NCBI GenBank assembly: GCA_024734495.1
Contig: JALMQS010000225.1
Span: forward strand, 16,499,397-16,563,396
Direction: 5' to 3'
DNA from: Forficula auricularia
Taxonomy: Eukaryota; Arthropoda; Insecta; Dermaptera; Forficulidae
Length of the DNA stretch: 64,000 nucleotides
Shown: piece after piece, positions 45,108-54,649 of the stretch
Layout: each line of letters opens with the position of its first letter
Position numbering within the stretch: position 1 is the stretch's first letter
Position numbers and translations under genes: made by a program
The notes under the pieces: generated by a model
What the model was told of the DNA's origin: nothing
The model's database searches: none
What the model saw: the letters and a program-made list of their open reading frames with translations, nothing else

Positions 45108-46322
45108 TATTATCCGTGGAATTGATAAACAATTTTGTGTAACAGAAGAACTTGCTGCATTAAAAAGCGTCTATGGGAATACAAGAGGTGAAGATATATT
45201 TTTGCAACTATTAGATGTTTTCAATATGTGACGATCTCAAGTGGGAAAAATTAAAAAATGTGACAACTGACGGTGCAAAGAACATGACGGTTCACAATAC
45301 TGGTTTGGTAGGCATGATTAATAAAAAATTGAAAGAATTAAATATTACACAGCCTCCTCTACAACTTCATTGTATTATCCATCACATGCACTTTGCGCAA
45401 AAGTTGTAAATTTGAAAAATTTTATGAATATTGTAGTAAAGTCCATCAATTATATTCGCAAAAACGGTATGAACCATCGAACATTCCGGAATTTCTTAAA
45501 TGAAATTGACGCAGAATATGAAGATATCATTTATTTTTCTGAAGTAAGATGGCTCAGCCGTGGAAAAGTTTTAAAAAATTTTTCGAGTTGATAGACGAAT
45601 TTCATAAAATCAAAATATAGAACGAGGTTGACGGATGAAAATTTACAAAACTTGTTGAGGATCTCAGTATACTAAACACAACCGGACTTAAATGAATTAT
45701 CAAACAAGAACAAAAAGCGCATTGAATTTTAATGAATGAATGAAATGAAAGATAAAACTATTTTCCTTAATATTTTATATATTTTATATTTACATATTTA
45801 TACATATGTAATTGGAATTGTATTTTCTTTTTTTCCTTTTAAGAATTGTAAAATTTTTGTTCTCTGACATTATTGTTATTATAGCATGTCAACAAAAAAT
45901 AAATTTTGTCTATAATTATTTTTAATAATATTTATACTCGTATATGATATAAAAGCACTATTTAAGTTACATTTGAATGTGGCACCTGCAAAAAATTGTT
46001 ATTTCTGAAAATGGCCCGCCGTCCGAAAAGGTTGCCGACCCCTGACGTAGAACAAGCTTTCAAAGGTATTTCAAGGTCTGAATTCTGTTTTTTTAAATAG
46101 AACCCTATATTTTTCGTTACGTTTCCTTAATCCACAAAAAAAAAACTTATCAACTTTCATTAGAACTATTTTTTTATACGACATTAAATAAACAAAAATA
46201 CATGAATCAATTAGATCTCAAAAATCTTAATAATTATGTTTAACAATTATTCAACTTAATTATTCAAATAATAATGATTAAATTATTAATTATTAAATAA
46301 ATAATTATTAAATCGAAAAGTC

Positions 46323-46515
46323 GGGGGGGTCAGATAGGCTAGGCGGTAGCATGACAGCGAGCTAACCAGGGACCCGGGTTCGAATCCGACTCGAGGCATC
46401 CAGCTAAAATCTGACCCCGGGAGTAGAGACAAATTTCAAAAATAAATATATAGTATCGTAAAGTGGCTTATGGCTAAAAAGGCCGAAAAGCCGCAAAAAA
46501 AAAAAAAAAAAAAAA
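46323..46515 (+). mobile_element. tRNA-derived SINE with poly(A) and 12-bp TSD
   Basis: A-box-like TAGGCTAGGCGG, perfect B-box GGTTCGAATCC, a tRNA-unrelated part with ctaaaatctgacccc, and a 25-bp poly(A) tail. The TSD aatcgaaaagtc lies at 46311-46322 and 46516-46527. Intact boxes, tail and TSD suggest a fairly recent insertion. Confidence 0.85.
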
Positions 46516-46711
46516 ATCGAAAAGTCACAACAATGAAAATAAGTGTTTATAATGATATGAAAACTTAATTATAGACAGATATAAAAGATTATTTTCTACT
46601 TAATAGAACTAGTTAAAATTCTTGAGTTTAAAAAAGTTTATTTCTCGTGTCAATCCAGTAGATAGTTAGGTATATTGTATTACTATAATAAAAGTGGAGC
46701 ATTTTTTGTTG

Positions 46712-46975
46712 AAGACAGAATTGAAATGGTATGGTATGTTGCTATAGTGAATATGGAAGAAGTTTTATGGGGTTGCCATTGAAATGGATGCCGGATGTTT
46801 TCCTGATAGGAATAAACCCTCCCAAGCTTCATTTTATCGTGATGTAAATGTGTTTAAAAGAAAAAAAAACAGGAAATGTAAAGGCCAAAATAACGAAATT
46901 GGAACTGGAATTCATTCAGAAGACTTGCGATACTCTGGAATTTCACGAATACTGTCGAAAAATTATTAAATTATT
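46712..46975 (+). pseudogene. DUF4817-like HTH fragment
   Basis: The plus strand reads DRIEMVWYVAIVNMEEVLWG and, after a stop and frame change, CFPDRNKPSQASFYRDVNVF then KRKK. The pattern 'RxEMVxxYxxxN...FPDRxxPSxxxFxRxVxxF' resembles the short DUF4817 helix-turn-helix domain found N-terminal in insect transposon proteins. Frameshifted and truncated. Confidence 0.45.
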
Positions 46976-47169
46976 TATTATCATTAAATTATTAATTATT
47001 TAATCATTATTATTTAATAATTAAGTTAAATAATTGTTAAAAATAATTATTATGATTTTTGAGATCTAATTGATTCATGTATTTTGTTTATTTGATGTCG
47101 TATAAAAAAAATAGTTCTAATAGTTTTTTTTTCTAAAAATCTTCAAAAAATAAAAAATAATTTTTAGAA

Positions 47170-47566
47170 AAAAAAACCGGATTCAAAAAAATTAAATTCA
47201 ACAAATAAAATAATATTAACTTAAAAATAAAATAAACTGCACTAAAAGGTATAAAATAATAATCTAATTTAGTTACAACTAAACGACGAAATATTAACAT
47301 GGAATCACATTTTGAAGTCGGTGCCAAACTAACCATATAGGTAAGCGAGCGTACCCGCCAATCTTATTAAATAAAATCCGTTGAGTTCGATTCATAAAAT
47401 GTATCTATGTTTGGCACCGACTTCAAAATGTGATTTCATGTAACAATTTCGTCGTTTAATTGTAACTAAATAAGATAATTATTTTATACCTTTTAGTGCA
47501 TTTATTTTATTTTTAAGTTATTATTATTTTACTTGTTGCACTTCATTTTTTGAAGTCGGTTTTATT
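47170..47566. mobile_element. ACCGACTTC fold-back element, copy 7 (inner palindrome)
   Basis: Arms at about 47177-47325 and 47410-47562, though the first motif is decayed to accggattc. Loop: accatataggtaagcgagcg ... taaaatccgttgagttcga. A TTTACTTTACC element starts immediately after, at 47571. Confidence 0.7.
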
Positions 47567-47570
47567 TTTA

Positions 47571-48420
47571 CTTTACCATTCAGGGTATGGTCAAGTATTG
47601 TAATTGTGCATGAAAAAAGTGGTTTTTTCCTTATTTTTTTCAAAATATCTAAAAAACCGCTGAAACTATTTCGATTAAAAAAATTGAGCAAAACCATGGC
47701 ATTTCGGTCTACAAAAAAGCTCTAATAAGTGAACATCGAAAAAATTATATTTTTCGAGATAATAATTGTTTTGTCAAAATGTCTATTAGTCTGTTAGTTT
47801 AGTCTGTGCGTTACCAAATTTTTGTGGACGAGCTAGCTCAAAAACTAGTGTGAATATCGAAACCAAATTTCACACGTAGTTTTGGAAAATTGAGATTAAG
47901 AGCTGATTAGATTTTGGTGCATATCGACCCAAAATCAAGCGGGGTGAAGGGGGAGGTGAAGGAGGGGGGTTAAAAATTAAAAACTAGGTCGTTTGAGCAA
48001 ACTCAACCAAATTTTGTATACATAATCAGTGGACCCCCAGAAGTCTAAGAATGCAAAATCTAACCTCCCAAAATGGGGAAGGGGGTCTAAAAATGAAAAT
48101 CTTGGCCATTTACCAAACTCAACCAAATTTTGTATATATAATCAGTGGGTTCCAAGAAGTCTAAAAATGCAAAAACTAACCGCCCGAAATAGGGGGTGGG
48201 GGGGGGCGGGTAGGAGTGATCAAAAATTGGAAAGTCTTGGTTCTTCTCTAACATACTCAACCGAGTCTTGTATACATACCTCTGTGGGACCCCAGGAGTC
48301 ATATAACTGCGAAAACTATACCCCCCTCCCCCCCCCCCCGCTACATGATTATACATAGTTTCACCTAAATACCTACGAGGGGCCACGGGCGGTAAAGTCA
48401 AGATGGATGGCCACATGCAG
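47571..48420 (+). repeat. TTTACTTTACC-family element with three minisatellite units
   Basis: From tttactttaccattcagggt through tgtgcgttacc, gagctagctcaaaaactag and G-rich units at about 47995, 48115 and 48250. It ends with the ggtaaagtcaagatggatgg segment also seen at 12625 and, reversed, at 20870. The open frames here follow the repeat. Confidence 0.65.
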
Positions 48421-48717
48421 ATGACTAGATTTGTCAGTCTTATTTTTCGAAGTCGCGCGGATATGCTCGAAGTTACCGTCAACTTCTTATTAATTCTTTT
48501 AAAGCTCGCCGCCCGGGAAACCCTGTAGCCCCCCCCCCCAGCTACGCTAATAATGTTTGTTAAGTCACAGGGTGATGCTGTTGCATTTCGTCTTTCAATG
48601 GCGTAACCTGGAAGTCCCAGCAATTAAGAAGTGCCAACTAATTGCACCTGACATATATATGTATATATATATCACATACTATGAGTATATATATGTATAT
48701 ATATACATATATATATG
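48421..48717. other. Unassigned, ending in a (TA)n-rich tract
   Basis: C-tract at 48532-48540. From about 48650 the sequence is tatatatg/gtatatat microsatellite, the left flank of the LTR element. The same kind of tract continues at 54654. Confidence 0.5.
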
Positions 48718-48964
48718 TATGGGATCCAGCTAAGCTAACTTGCCCTGGTCCTACACACCATGACATCAACCATCCTGGTTCCTGCCAACATTCAGCAGAA
48801 GTGTGTGAGTGAAGTGTCAGTGAAATGTGTGGGTGAACCCCTCCCCCAGTGTGTTCTACCCAAACCGCAAGAGAGCGCATGCTATGCTCCCCCGCCACTT
48901 CTCCAGGATGCGCGCACAAATCCCCTCTTCTCACCGTCGCCGCCTCTGTCACCAGCCAGCTCCC

Positions 48965-49160
48965 ATTGGTCGCAACTCCCCCGCCACTTCTCCAGGCTGC
49001 GCGCACAGATCCCCTCTTCTCACCACAGTCGCCTCTCAACCAAGCTGCTCCCGGATTGGCCATATTAACAGATGCGCCGATTGGCTGTTCCAAGGACCTA
49101 TCGTCAGCAGCCCTCAACGCCTATAAAGGTCGTCTCCCAAGTTGAAGACAGGCAGTTACT
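48965..49160 (+). promoter_or_regulatory. LTR promoter: three inverted CCAAT boxes, TATA, initiator
   Basis: ATTGG (CCAAT on the minus strand) at 48965, 49055 and 49080; TATAAAGG at 49122-49129. A CAGTT initiator-like string lies at 49153-49157, about 31 bp downstream, as expected for arthropod Pol II promoters (TCAGTT type). This would place the start of R near 49154. Confidence 0.6.
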
Positions 49161-49334
49161 ATTAACCATCCGACAAGAACGATCACCAAGTATATGTTTA
49201 CCAACGATTCAACCAGCAAGTCTCAAGAAGTATTTTTCTACTCAAGATAAACAAACATTCTCAAGTTACTTTTATTATGTTTATATAACTTTGTATAAAC
49301 CATTGCGTTGTTATTATTTTTAAAAAGCATTTTC

Positions 49335-49356
49335 AATAAACAAGTATTTTAATAAA
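49335..49356 (+). terminator. Polyadenylation signals in LTR
   Basis: AATAAA at 49335-49340 and 49351-49356, repeated in the 3' LTR at 54586 and 54602, where they would act on the genomic transcript. A T-rich GTTTTATTTCTGG follows. Confidence 0.6.
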
Positions 49357-49407
49357 AGATCTTAAGTTTTATTTCTGGTCAAAGCCTTTCAAGAATCCCA
49401 CAAACTT

Positions 49408-49425
49408 TGGGGGCTCTAGCCAGGA
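49408..49425 (+). other. Primer-binding site, short tRNA-Pro-like match
   Basis: Five bases after the LTR, TGGGGGCTC is complementary to the 3' end (GAGCCC plus CCA) of proline-type tRNAs. The next bases (TAGCCAGG) do not continue the usual match, so the primer pairing appears to be about 9 nt, or another tRNA with the same acceptor end is used. Confidence 0.55.
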
Positions 49426-49534
49426 TTAATGAGCTGAGAACTTTGTTAAAAAACTTAACACACGACACGACGACACACGATTTAACATCTCTGCCAAGGG
49501 ATCTTGAAAACTTTGACCACAACCAAGAAAAAGG

Positions 49535-49645
49535 AAGAAAGAGGAAAGAATAAAGAGGCAAAGAATAAAGAAGCAAAGAATAAAGAAGCAAAGAATAAAG
49601 AAGCAAAGAAGAAAGAAGTAAAGAAGAAAGAAGTAAAGAAGAAAC
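49535..49645 (+). repeat. Purine-rich 15-bp tandem repeats in the leader
   Basis: About seven units of the type aaagaataaagaagc / aaagaagaaagaagt, almost free of pyrimidines, directly upstream of the gag start codon. Possible roles in packaging or translation are speculation. Confidence 0.8.
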
Positions 49646-49651
49646 TTAAAA

Positions 49652-52600
49652 ATGCCTACCTCCCTTAAAGACATTCCTTACGTGTCTAAAAAAATTGACG
49701 AGGCAAGCTACGTAGAAATAAAATTGCTCTACAAAATTTTATTCAATAAAGAAGCACACCGACAAAGCCGAGGTCAGGTCAGAAAATTCACAAATTATTC
49801 TTTTGACCCTGCCAATGATGAATATCAAAACGTACTGAACCAACCCAACCAAAATGATCTATCGCAAATTGCAAAAATACTGGGCCTACCTGGAGGAACA
49901 AAAGAAGAACTTATAAAAGCGATTCCTGAAGCTCTTTCCAACCTAGAAAAGCTTAAGGAATCTCAAGAAGAAGAAGAAGAAGAAGAAGAAGAAGAAGAGA
50001 ATGAAGAAGACGACGAAGAAGATACAGAAGAACGAAATGATCATGAAAATGAAATAACTTTTGCTATCGCACCGGCTCCAGTAAATTTACGCGAATTTGA
50101 CGACTTCATTAGTGAATTTGATGGTTCGACCACCTACTCAATCAAAAAATGGATTCAAGACATAGAAAACGAAGCCTCATTCCAAAAACTGAATGAAATC
50201 CAAACTCTAACATTGGCAAGACGACGTCTGAGCGGACTAGCCAAAACCTTCTATGAAAACGCACGTGGGCCTAAATCCTGGAAAAAATTAAAACAAATCC
50301 TCACGAAACAATTCCTACCAAGGCTAGACACCACAGAAATTCACAGACAACTAGGGAACAGAAGACTTCAAAGAAACGAAGATATATGTGAATATTTTAT
50401 CAAAATGCAAGACATCGCAAACAGAGGAAAAATAAAAGACAGGCTGCTTATTGACTACATTATACGAGGCATCGACGATCCACACACAAAACTCTTCTTC
50501 GTAGAAGCCAAAACCTTAAGTAGCTTCCAAGAAAAATTAAATACATACTCAGACATCATGAGGCAGACAAGCAGAAGCCAGCACATTCCAGAAAGCAAAC
50601 CAAGCCATAACAGAAGCCTGCATATTCCAGATAGCAGACCCAGCCAGAACAGAAATCAACACACTTCAGACAGCAGATTCGGCCACAGCAGAAACCAGCA
50701 AGTACCAGATCACAGATCCAATAACTTCAGATCATACAAACCACCTCAGAAAAACGAACAATTATCAAAAGATGAACATCCACGACCTGAAAGATGCTTC
50801 AACTGTGGAGACACACAACACACCACAAACAGATGTCCTTCCAAAGAACCAAAATGTTTTAAATGCAACGAATATGGTCATAAATCCTTTCAGTGTTCCG
50901 ACAAGGCTACAATGCGAAAAATCAACGACAGTTCCATCAAGAAAGTGGTCCATATCGCCGACACAAAAATAGAAGCACTGATCGACACTGGCAGCTCGAT
51001 CACTGCCATCAACGAAACCGCCTACAGACTGATGAAGCAACCCCAGCTCAGCCTGCCTGACCTTACCTTAACCGGGCTAAGCAAGACAAGTGTAAAACCA
51101 CTAGGTTTTTTCAATTCACCAATCACAATTGACAATAACGTATTTAAAACCAAAATATACGTGATTCCCAACAACGCCATCAGTGAACTGGCCATCATCG
51201 GCAGCGATCTATTAACTCAAGCTGAGGTTAATATCAACGAAGGCGAAGTGCACATGAGGAAGATTGATACCACTACAGAAGCAATGCAGCTACTAAATAT
51301 CGAATACAAGGATAACGAACTTAATATTGGGCCCACGGTAAACGAATCAGCAAAAAAGAAAATCGAGGACATCATAACCAGCTACCATCCAGAAAAGGTA
51401 AAAACAAACGATATTAAAATGAAGATTATTGTCAAAGATGACGAACCCGTATTTTACAGTCCAAGACGCCTTCCTTTTACTGAAAGAAAAATAGTGGACG
51501 ACCAAGTCGAAGAATGGATCACGGACGGCATCATAGAACCCTGCACTTCTGAATATGCCAGCCAGGTGATTGTGACCAAGAAGAAATGTGGAACCCCACG
51601 GATATGCATTGACTATAGAAAAATAAACCGTAAAATAGTAAAGGACCGATACCCGTTGCCACTAATTGAAGACCTGCTAGACAAACTACAAAGTGCGCGA
51701 GTATTCTCAACTCTTGACTTGAAGAATGGATTCTTCCATGTATCTGTGGAAGAAAACAGTAGAAAATACACCGCTTTTGTCACACACCGAGGACACTACC
51801 AATTCCTCAAAGTTCCATTTGGCCTCTGCAATTCTCCAGCCGTGTTTCAACGATTCATAAACCGAATTTTTCAAGATCTAACGGGTAAAGACATTGTTCT
51901 CCCTTACATGGACGACTTAATCATTCCCTCCGAAGACGAAGAATCCGGCCTCAGCCGACTCCAAGAAGTATTGCAGCGGGCCAGAGAATTTGGATTGGAA
52001 TTAAACTTAAAGAAATGCCAATTCATATACAAAGAGGTACATTTTCTAGGACATCACATAGAAAATGGCCAGCTCAGCCCATCCGACCTAAAGACCAAAG
52101 CTGTCTTATCATGTGCCGAGCCGAAAAGCCACAAGCAAATCCAAAGCTTCCTAGGACTCACTGGGTATTTTAGAAAATTCATTCCATTCTATTCAGTTAT
52201 CGCTAAGCCCTTAAGCGATTTACTGAAGAAAAACAACCCTTTTAAATTCGACGAGCTGGAAAGAACGGCATTTAATCAACTAAAAATAATCTTATCTGAA
52301 CGACCAGTTCTCAATATATATCACCAACAGGGAGACATCGAGCTCCACACAGACGCATCTCAATACGGGTTTGGAGCAATATTGTTCCAGCGGTCACAGG
52401 AAGATAATTTGATGCATCCAGTGTACTATGTCAGCCGGAAGACAACAGAAGCCGAACAGAAGTACTCATCATACGAACTCGAGGTATTAGCAGTCATTCA
52501 CGCTCTAGGAAAACTTCGAATCTATCTACTAGGCCATCACTTTAAAATAGTCACTGACTGCTCGGCATTCCAAAAAACGATGGATAAGAAAGACCTCTCG

Positions 52601-53932
52601 AATAGAATCGCAAGATGGGCCTTGCAGCTGGAGGACTATGATTATATTATCGAACACCGACCAGGACACAGAATGCCGCACGTTGATGCACTCAGCCGAA
52701 TCCCAGTCATGCTTATCACTGACTCCATTTTGACGAAAATTCAGAAGGCCCAGGAATCGGACGAACACATCCAAGCCATCAAGGAAATAATGAAAGAAAA
52801 ACCATACGAAGACTTCATCCTTAATAACGGCATTTTATATAAACAAAATCAACAACAAGACTTACTAGTCATTCCGGAGGATATGCAAAACGAGATTATA
52901 AGAACCGCACATGAAAACGGCCATTTTGCAGTTAAGAAAACTGATGAAATTATTTCTCGTGACTACCATATTCCAAAACTGAAGGAGAAAATAGAAGGGG
53001 TAATCCGCAACTGCATACCCTGCATACTCTCAAACAGGAAGCAAGGCAAGAAAGAAGGCTTTCTACACCCGCTCACAAAGGAATGTGAACCACTGCACAC
53101 GTATCACATCGACCATGTAGGACCTCTCGAGACAACAAGTAAGAACTATAAACATATACTTGTCGTCATAGATTCATTTACCAAGTTCGTTTGGCTATAT
53201 CCAACCAAATCAACTACAACAAGTGAAGTAATCCAAAAACTGGAATTACAACGAAAAACATTCGGGAACCCAGTAAACATTATTTCCGACAGAGGCACAG
53301 CATTTACATCGCAAGACTTCGAGAAGTATTGTGAGGAACACCACATCAAGCATTTCAGAATAACCGCCGGTCTACCAAGAGCAAACGGTCAAGTGGAGCG
53401 AATAAATTCAATTATCATTCCCGTTTTGACCAAATGCTCCATTAAAGAACCAACTCGTTGGTTTAAGCATGTTGATGAAGTCCAGCAAGCAATAAACTCA
53501 TCTTATCAACGAAGTATCAACACCACGCCGTTCGAGCTACTCATCGGAACAAGAATGAAGACTAAAAAAGATCTAATCATAAAAGAAGCAATCGAACAAG
53601 AGATCTTACAGCAATATCAAGAAGACCGTGATGACATACGCAAGAAGGCCAAACAACAGATCGTCAAGATACAGGAAGAAAACCGCAAGACCTATAACTT
53701 GAGAAGACGCCCATCCCACTGCTATCAAGTAAACGATTTAGTTGCTATCAAACGAACCCAGTTCGGCCCAGGGCTTAAATTAAAACCTAAATTCCTTGGA
53801 CCCTACAAAGTGACGAAAATAAAACCAAATGACACTTATAACGTACAAAAAGACGACTTCTGCGACGGCCCCATGACAACCTCAACATGTGCCGAGTACA
53901 TGAAGCCATGGAGTTTCAACATAGAAGATTAA
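49652..53932 (+). CDS. Gag-Pol polyprotein of Ty3/gypsy retrotransposon (1426 aa)
   Basis: Single frame from ATG 49652 to TAA. Gag: acidic run at residues about 105-133, capsid-like region about 140-300, four imperfect 14-15-aa repeats (about 308-363), two CX2CX4HX4C knuckles (382-395, 402-415). Protease: DTGS, catalytic D445. RT: YMDD at 752-755. RNase H: D901, E942, D969. Integrase: H1087, H1091, C1121, C1124 zinc site; D1154, D1213, E1249 (DD35E); GPY module with G1383-P1384-Y1385. All signature residues are present, so the protein may be functional. Gag and Pol are fused with no frameshift or stop between them, so the Gag:Pol ratio must be set otherwise, for example by processing. The first ATG after the purine leader is used. 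Confidence 0.95.
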   Translation: MPTSLKDIPYVSKKIDEASYVEIKLLYKILFNKEAHRQSRGQVRKFTNYSFDPANDEYQNVLNQPNQNDLSQIAKILGLPGGTKEELIKAIPEALSNLEKLKESQEEEEEEEEEEENEEDDEEDTEERNDHENEITFAIAPAPVNLREFDDFISEFDGSTTYSIKKWIQDIENEASFQKLNEIQTLTLARRRLSGLAKTFYENARGPKSWKKLKQILTKQFLPRLDTTEIHRQLGNRRLQRNEDICEYFIKMQDIANRGKIKDRLLIDYIIRGIDDPHTKLFFVEAKTLSSFQEKLNTYSDIMRQTSRSQHIPESKPSHNRSLHIPDSRPSQNRNQHTSDSRFGHSRNQQVPDHRSNNFRSYKPPQKNEQLSKDEHPRPERCFNCGDTQHTTNRCPSKEPKCFKCNEYGHKSFQCSDKATMRKINDSSIKKVVHIADTKIEALIDTGSSITAINETAYRLMKQPQLSLPDLTLTGLSKTSVKPLGFFNSPITIDNNVFKTKIYVIPNNAISELAIIGSDLLTQAEVNINEGEVHMRKIDTTTEAMQLLNIEYKDNELNIGPTVNESAKKKIEDIITSYHPEKVKTNDIKMKIIVKDDEPVFYSPRRLPFTERKIVDDQVEEWITDGIIEPCTSEYASQVIVTKKKCGTPRICIDYRKINRKIVKDRYPLPLIEDLLDKLQSARVFSTLDLKNGFFHVSVEENSRKYTAFVTHRGHYQFLKVPFGLCNSPAVFQRFINRIFQDLTGKDIVLPYMDDLIIPSEDEESGLSRLQEVLQRAREFGLELNLKKCQFIYKEVHFLGHHIENGQLSPSDLKTKAVLSCAEPKSHKQIQSFLGLTGYFRKFIPFYSVIAKPLSDLLKKNNPFKFDELERTAFNQLKIILSERPVLNIYHQQGDIELHTDASQYGFGAILFQRSQEDNLMHPVYYVSRKTTEAEQKYSSYELEVLAVIHALGKLRIYLLGHHFKIVTDCSAFQKTMDKKDLSNRIARWALQLEDYDYIIEHRPGHRMPHVDALSRIPVMLITDSILTKIQKAQESDEHIQAIKEIMKEKPYEDFILNNGILYKQNQQQDLLVIPEDMQNEIIRTAHENGHFAVKKTDEIISRDYHIPKLKEKIEGVIRNCIPCILSNRKQGKKEGFLHPLTKECEPLHTYHIDHVGPLETTSKNYKHILVVIDSFTKFVWLYPTKSTTTSEVIQKLELQRKTFGNPVNIISDRGTAFTSQDFEKYCEEHHIKHFRITAGLPRANGQVERINSIIIPVLTKCSIKEPTRWFKHVDEVQQAINSSYQRSINTTPFELLIGTRMKTKKDLIIKEAIEQEILQQYQEDRDDIRKKAKQQIVKIQEENRKTYNLRRRPSHCYQVNDLVAIKRTQFGPGLKLKPKFLGPYKVTKIKPNDTYNVQKDDFCDGPMTTSTCAEYMKPWSFNIED

Positions 53933-53968
53933 TATGTTCGAGGACGAACATGTTGCAGGACGGCCGAA
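53930..53968 (+). other. 3' non-coding segment with small hairpin, weak polypurine tract
   Basis: gttcgaggacgaac (53937-53950) forms a 5-bp stem with an AGGA loop; a TTCGAGGACGAA string at this place is known in many Ty3/gypsy elements. The expected polypurine tract before the 3' LTR is poor (ttgcaggacggccgaa), so the plus-strand primer is not obvious. Confidence 0.5.
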
Positions 53969-54649
53969 TGTGGGATCCAGCTAAGCTAACTTGCCCTGGT
54001 CCTACACACCATGACATCAACCATCCTGGTTCCTGCCAACATTCAGCAGAAGTGTGTGAGTGAAGTGTCAGTGAAATGTGTGGGTGAACCCCTCCCCCAG
54101 TGTGTTCTACCCAAACCGCAAGAGAGCGCATGCTATGCTCCCCCGCCACTTCTCCAGGATGCGCGCACAAATCCCCTCTTCTCACCGTCGCCGCCTCTGT
54201 CACCAGCCAGCTCCCATTGGTCGCAACTCCCCCGCCACTTCTCCAGGCTGCGCGCACAGATCCCCTCTTCTCACCACAGTCGCCTCTCAACCAAGCTGCT
54301 CCCGGATTGGCCATATTAACAGATGCGCCGATTGGCTGTTCCAAGGACCTATCGTCAGCAGCCCTCAACGCCTATAAAGGTCGTCTCCCAAGTTGAAGAC
54401 AGGCAGTTACTATTAACCATCCGACAAGAACGATCACCAAGTATATGTTTACCAACGATTCAACCAGCAAGTCTCAAGAAGTATTTTTCTACTCAAGATA
54501 AACAAACATTCTCAAGTTACTTTTATTATGTTTATATAACTTTGTATAAACCATTGCGTTGTTATTATTTTTAAAAAGCATTTTCAATAAACAAGTATTT
54601 TAATAAAAGATCTTAAGTTTTATTTCTGGTCAAAGCCTTTCAAGAATCC

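Larger units (their letters stand above)
41735..45720 (+). pseudogene. hAT transposase remnant (GTF2IRD2/ZBED5-like), three pieces
   Basis: Piece 1 (about 41735-42040): a stop after SLQKSLEA, then QNVFKKCKEQSSALVKTSLH, KLIAEHNKPFTDGEFIKKC, FEDISLYGRTVVRRIENSS and KLKEN. Piece 2 (43131-43213) continues in register: SSQFEYFSLALDESNNITST, AQLLIF, where the D of ALDES is a catalytic residue in this family. Piece 3 (from about 45107): RGIDKQFCVTEELAALKSVY, VTTDGAKNM (second catalytic D), LQLHCIIH, EVRWLSRGKVLKNF. After a deletion that removes the YLCESGFS region it ends with KYRTRLTDENLQNLLRIS. The BED-finger N-terminus is also missing. Related host genes are domesticated in vertebrates, but stops and deletions show this copy is dead. 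Confidence 0.85.
41593..46044 (+). mobile_element. hAT element, Buster-like, with two nested insertions
   Basis: Perfect 14-bp TIRs caggggtcggcaac and gttgccgacccctg. TSD acgtagaa at 41585-41592 and 46045-46052. The paralogous repeat at 6259-6266 has this site once, confirming both boundaries. Without the insertions at 42041-43126 and 43206-45107 the element is about 1.5 kb and holds transposase remnants on the plus strand. Subterminal GC-rich text (gcggcccgcgggccgcatgc) is typical of this hAT group. Confidence 0.92.
46163..47130. mobile_element. Fold-back element with about 140-bp TIRs
   Basis: 46163-46310 (agaactatttttttatacga, catgaatcaattagatctca) is the inverted copy of 46980-47125. The interior holds a SINE and a DUF4817-like coding remnant. 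Possibly an internally deleted DNA transposon; class unknown. Confidence 0.65.
48718..49402 (+). repeat. 5' LTR
   Basis: 685 bp, collinear with 53969-54653 (constant offset 5251). It contains an 89-bp direct duplication (cgccacttctccagg at 48892 and 48981), three ATTGG motifs, a TATA box and two AATAAA signals. U3 is GC-rich, unlike the surrounding DNA. Antisense open frames of 150-159 codons in both LTRs are shadows of this composition. Confidence 0.93.

Noticed and set aside
48638..49126. Open frames of 80-159 codons on both strands of the LTRs
   Set aside because: They occur identically in both LTRs, overlap each other in several frames and follow the GC-rich U3; no domain.
53933..53968. 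An env-like third ORF in the gypsy element
   Set aside because: Only 36 bp separate the gag-pol stop from the 3' LTR.
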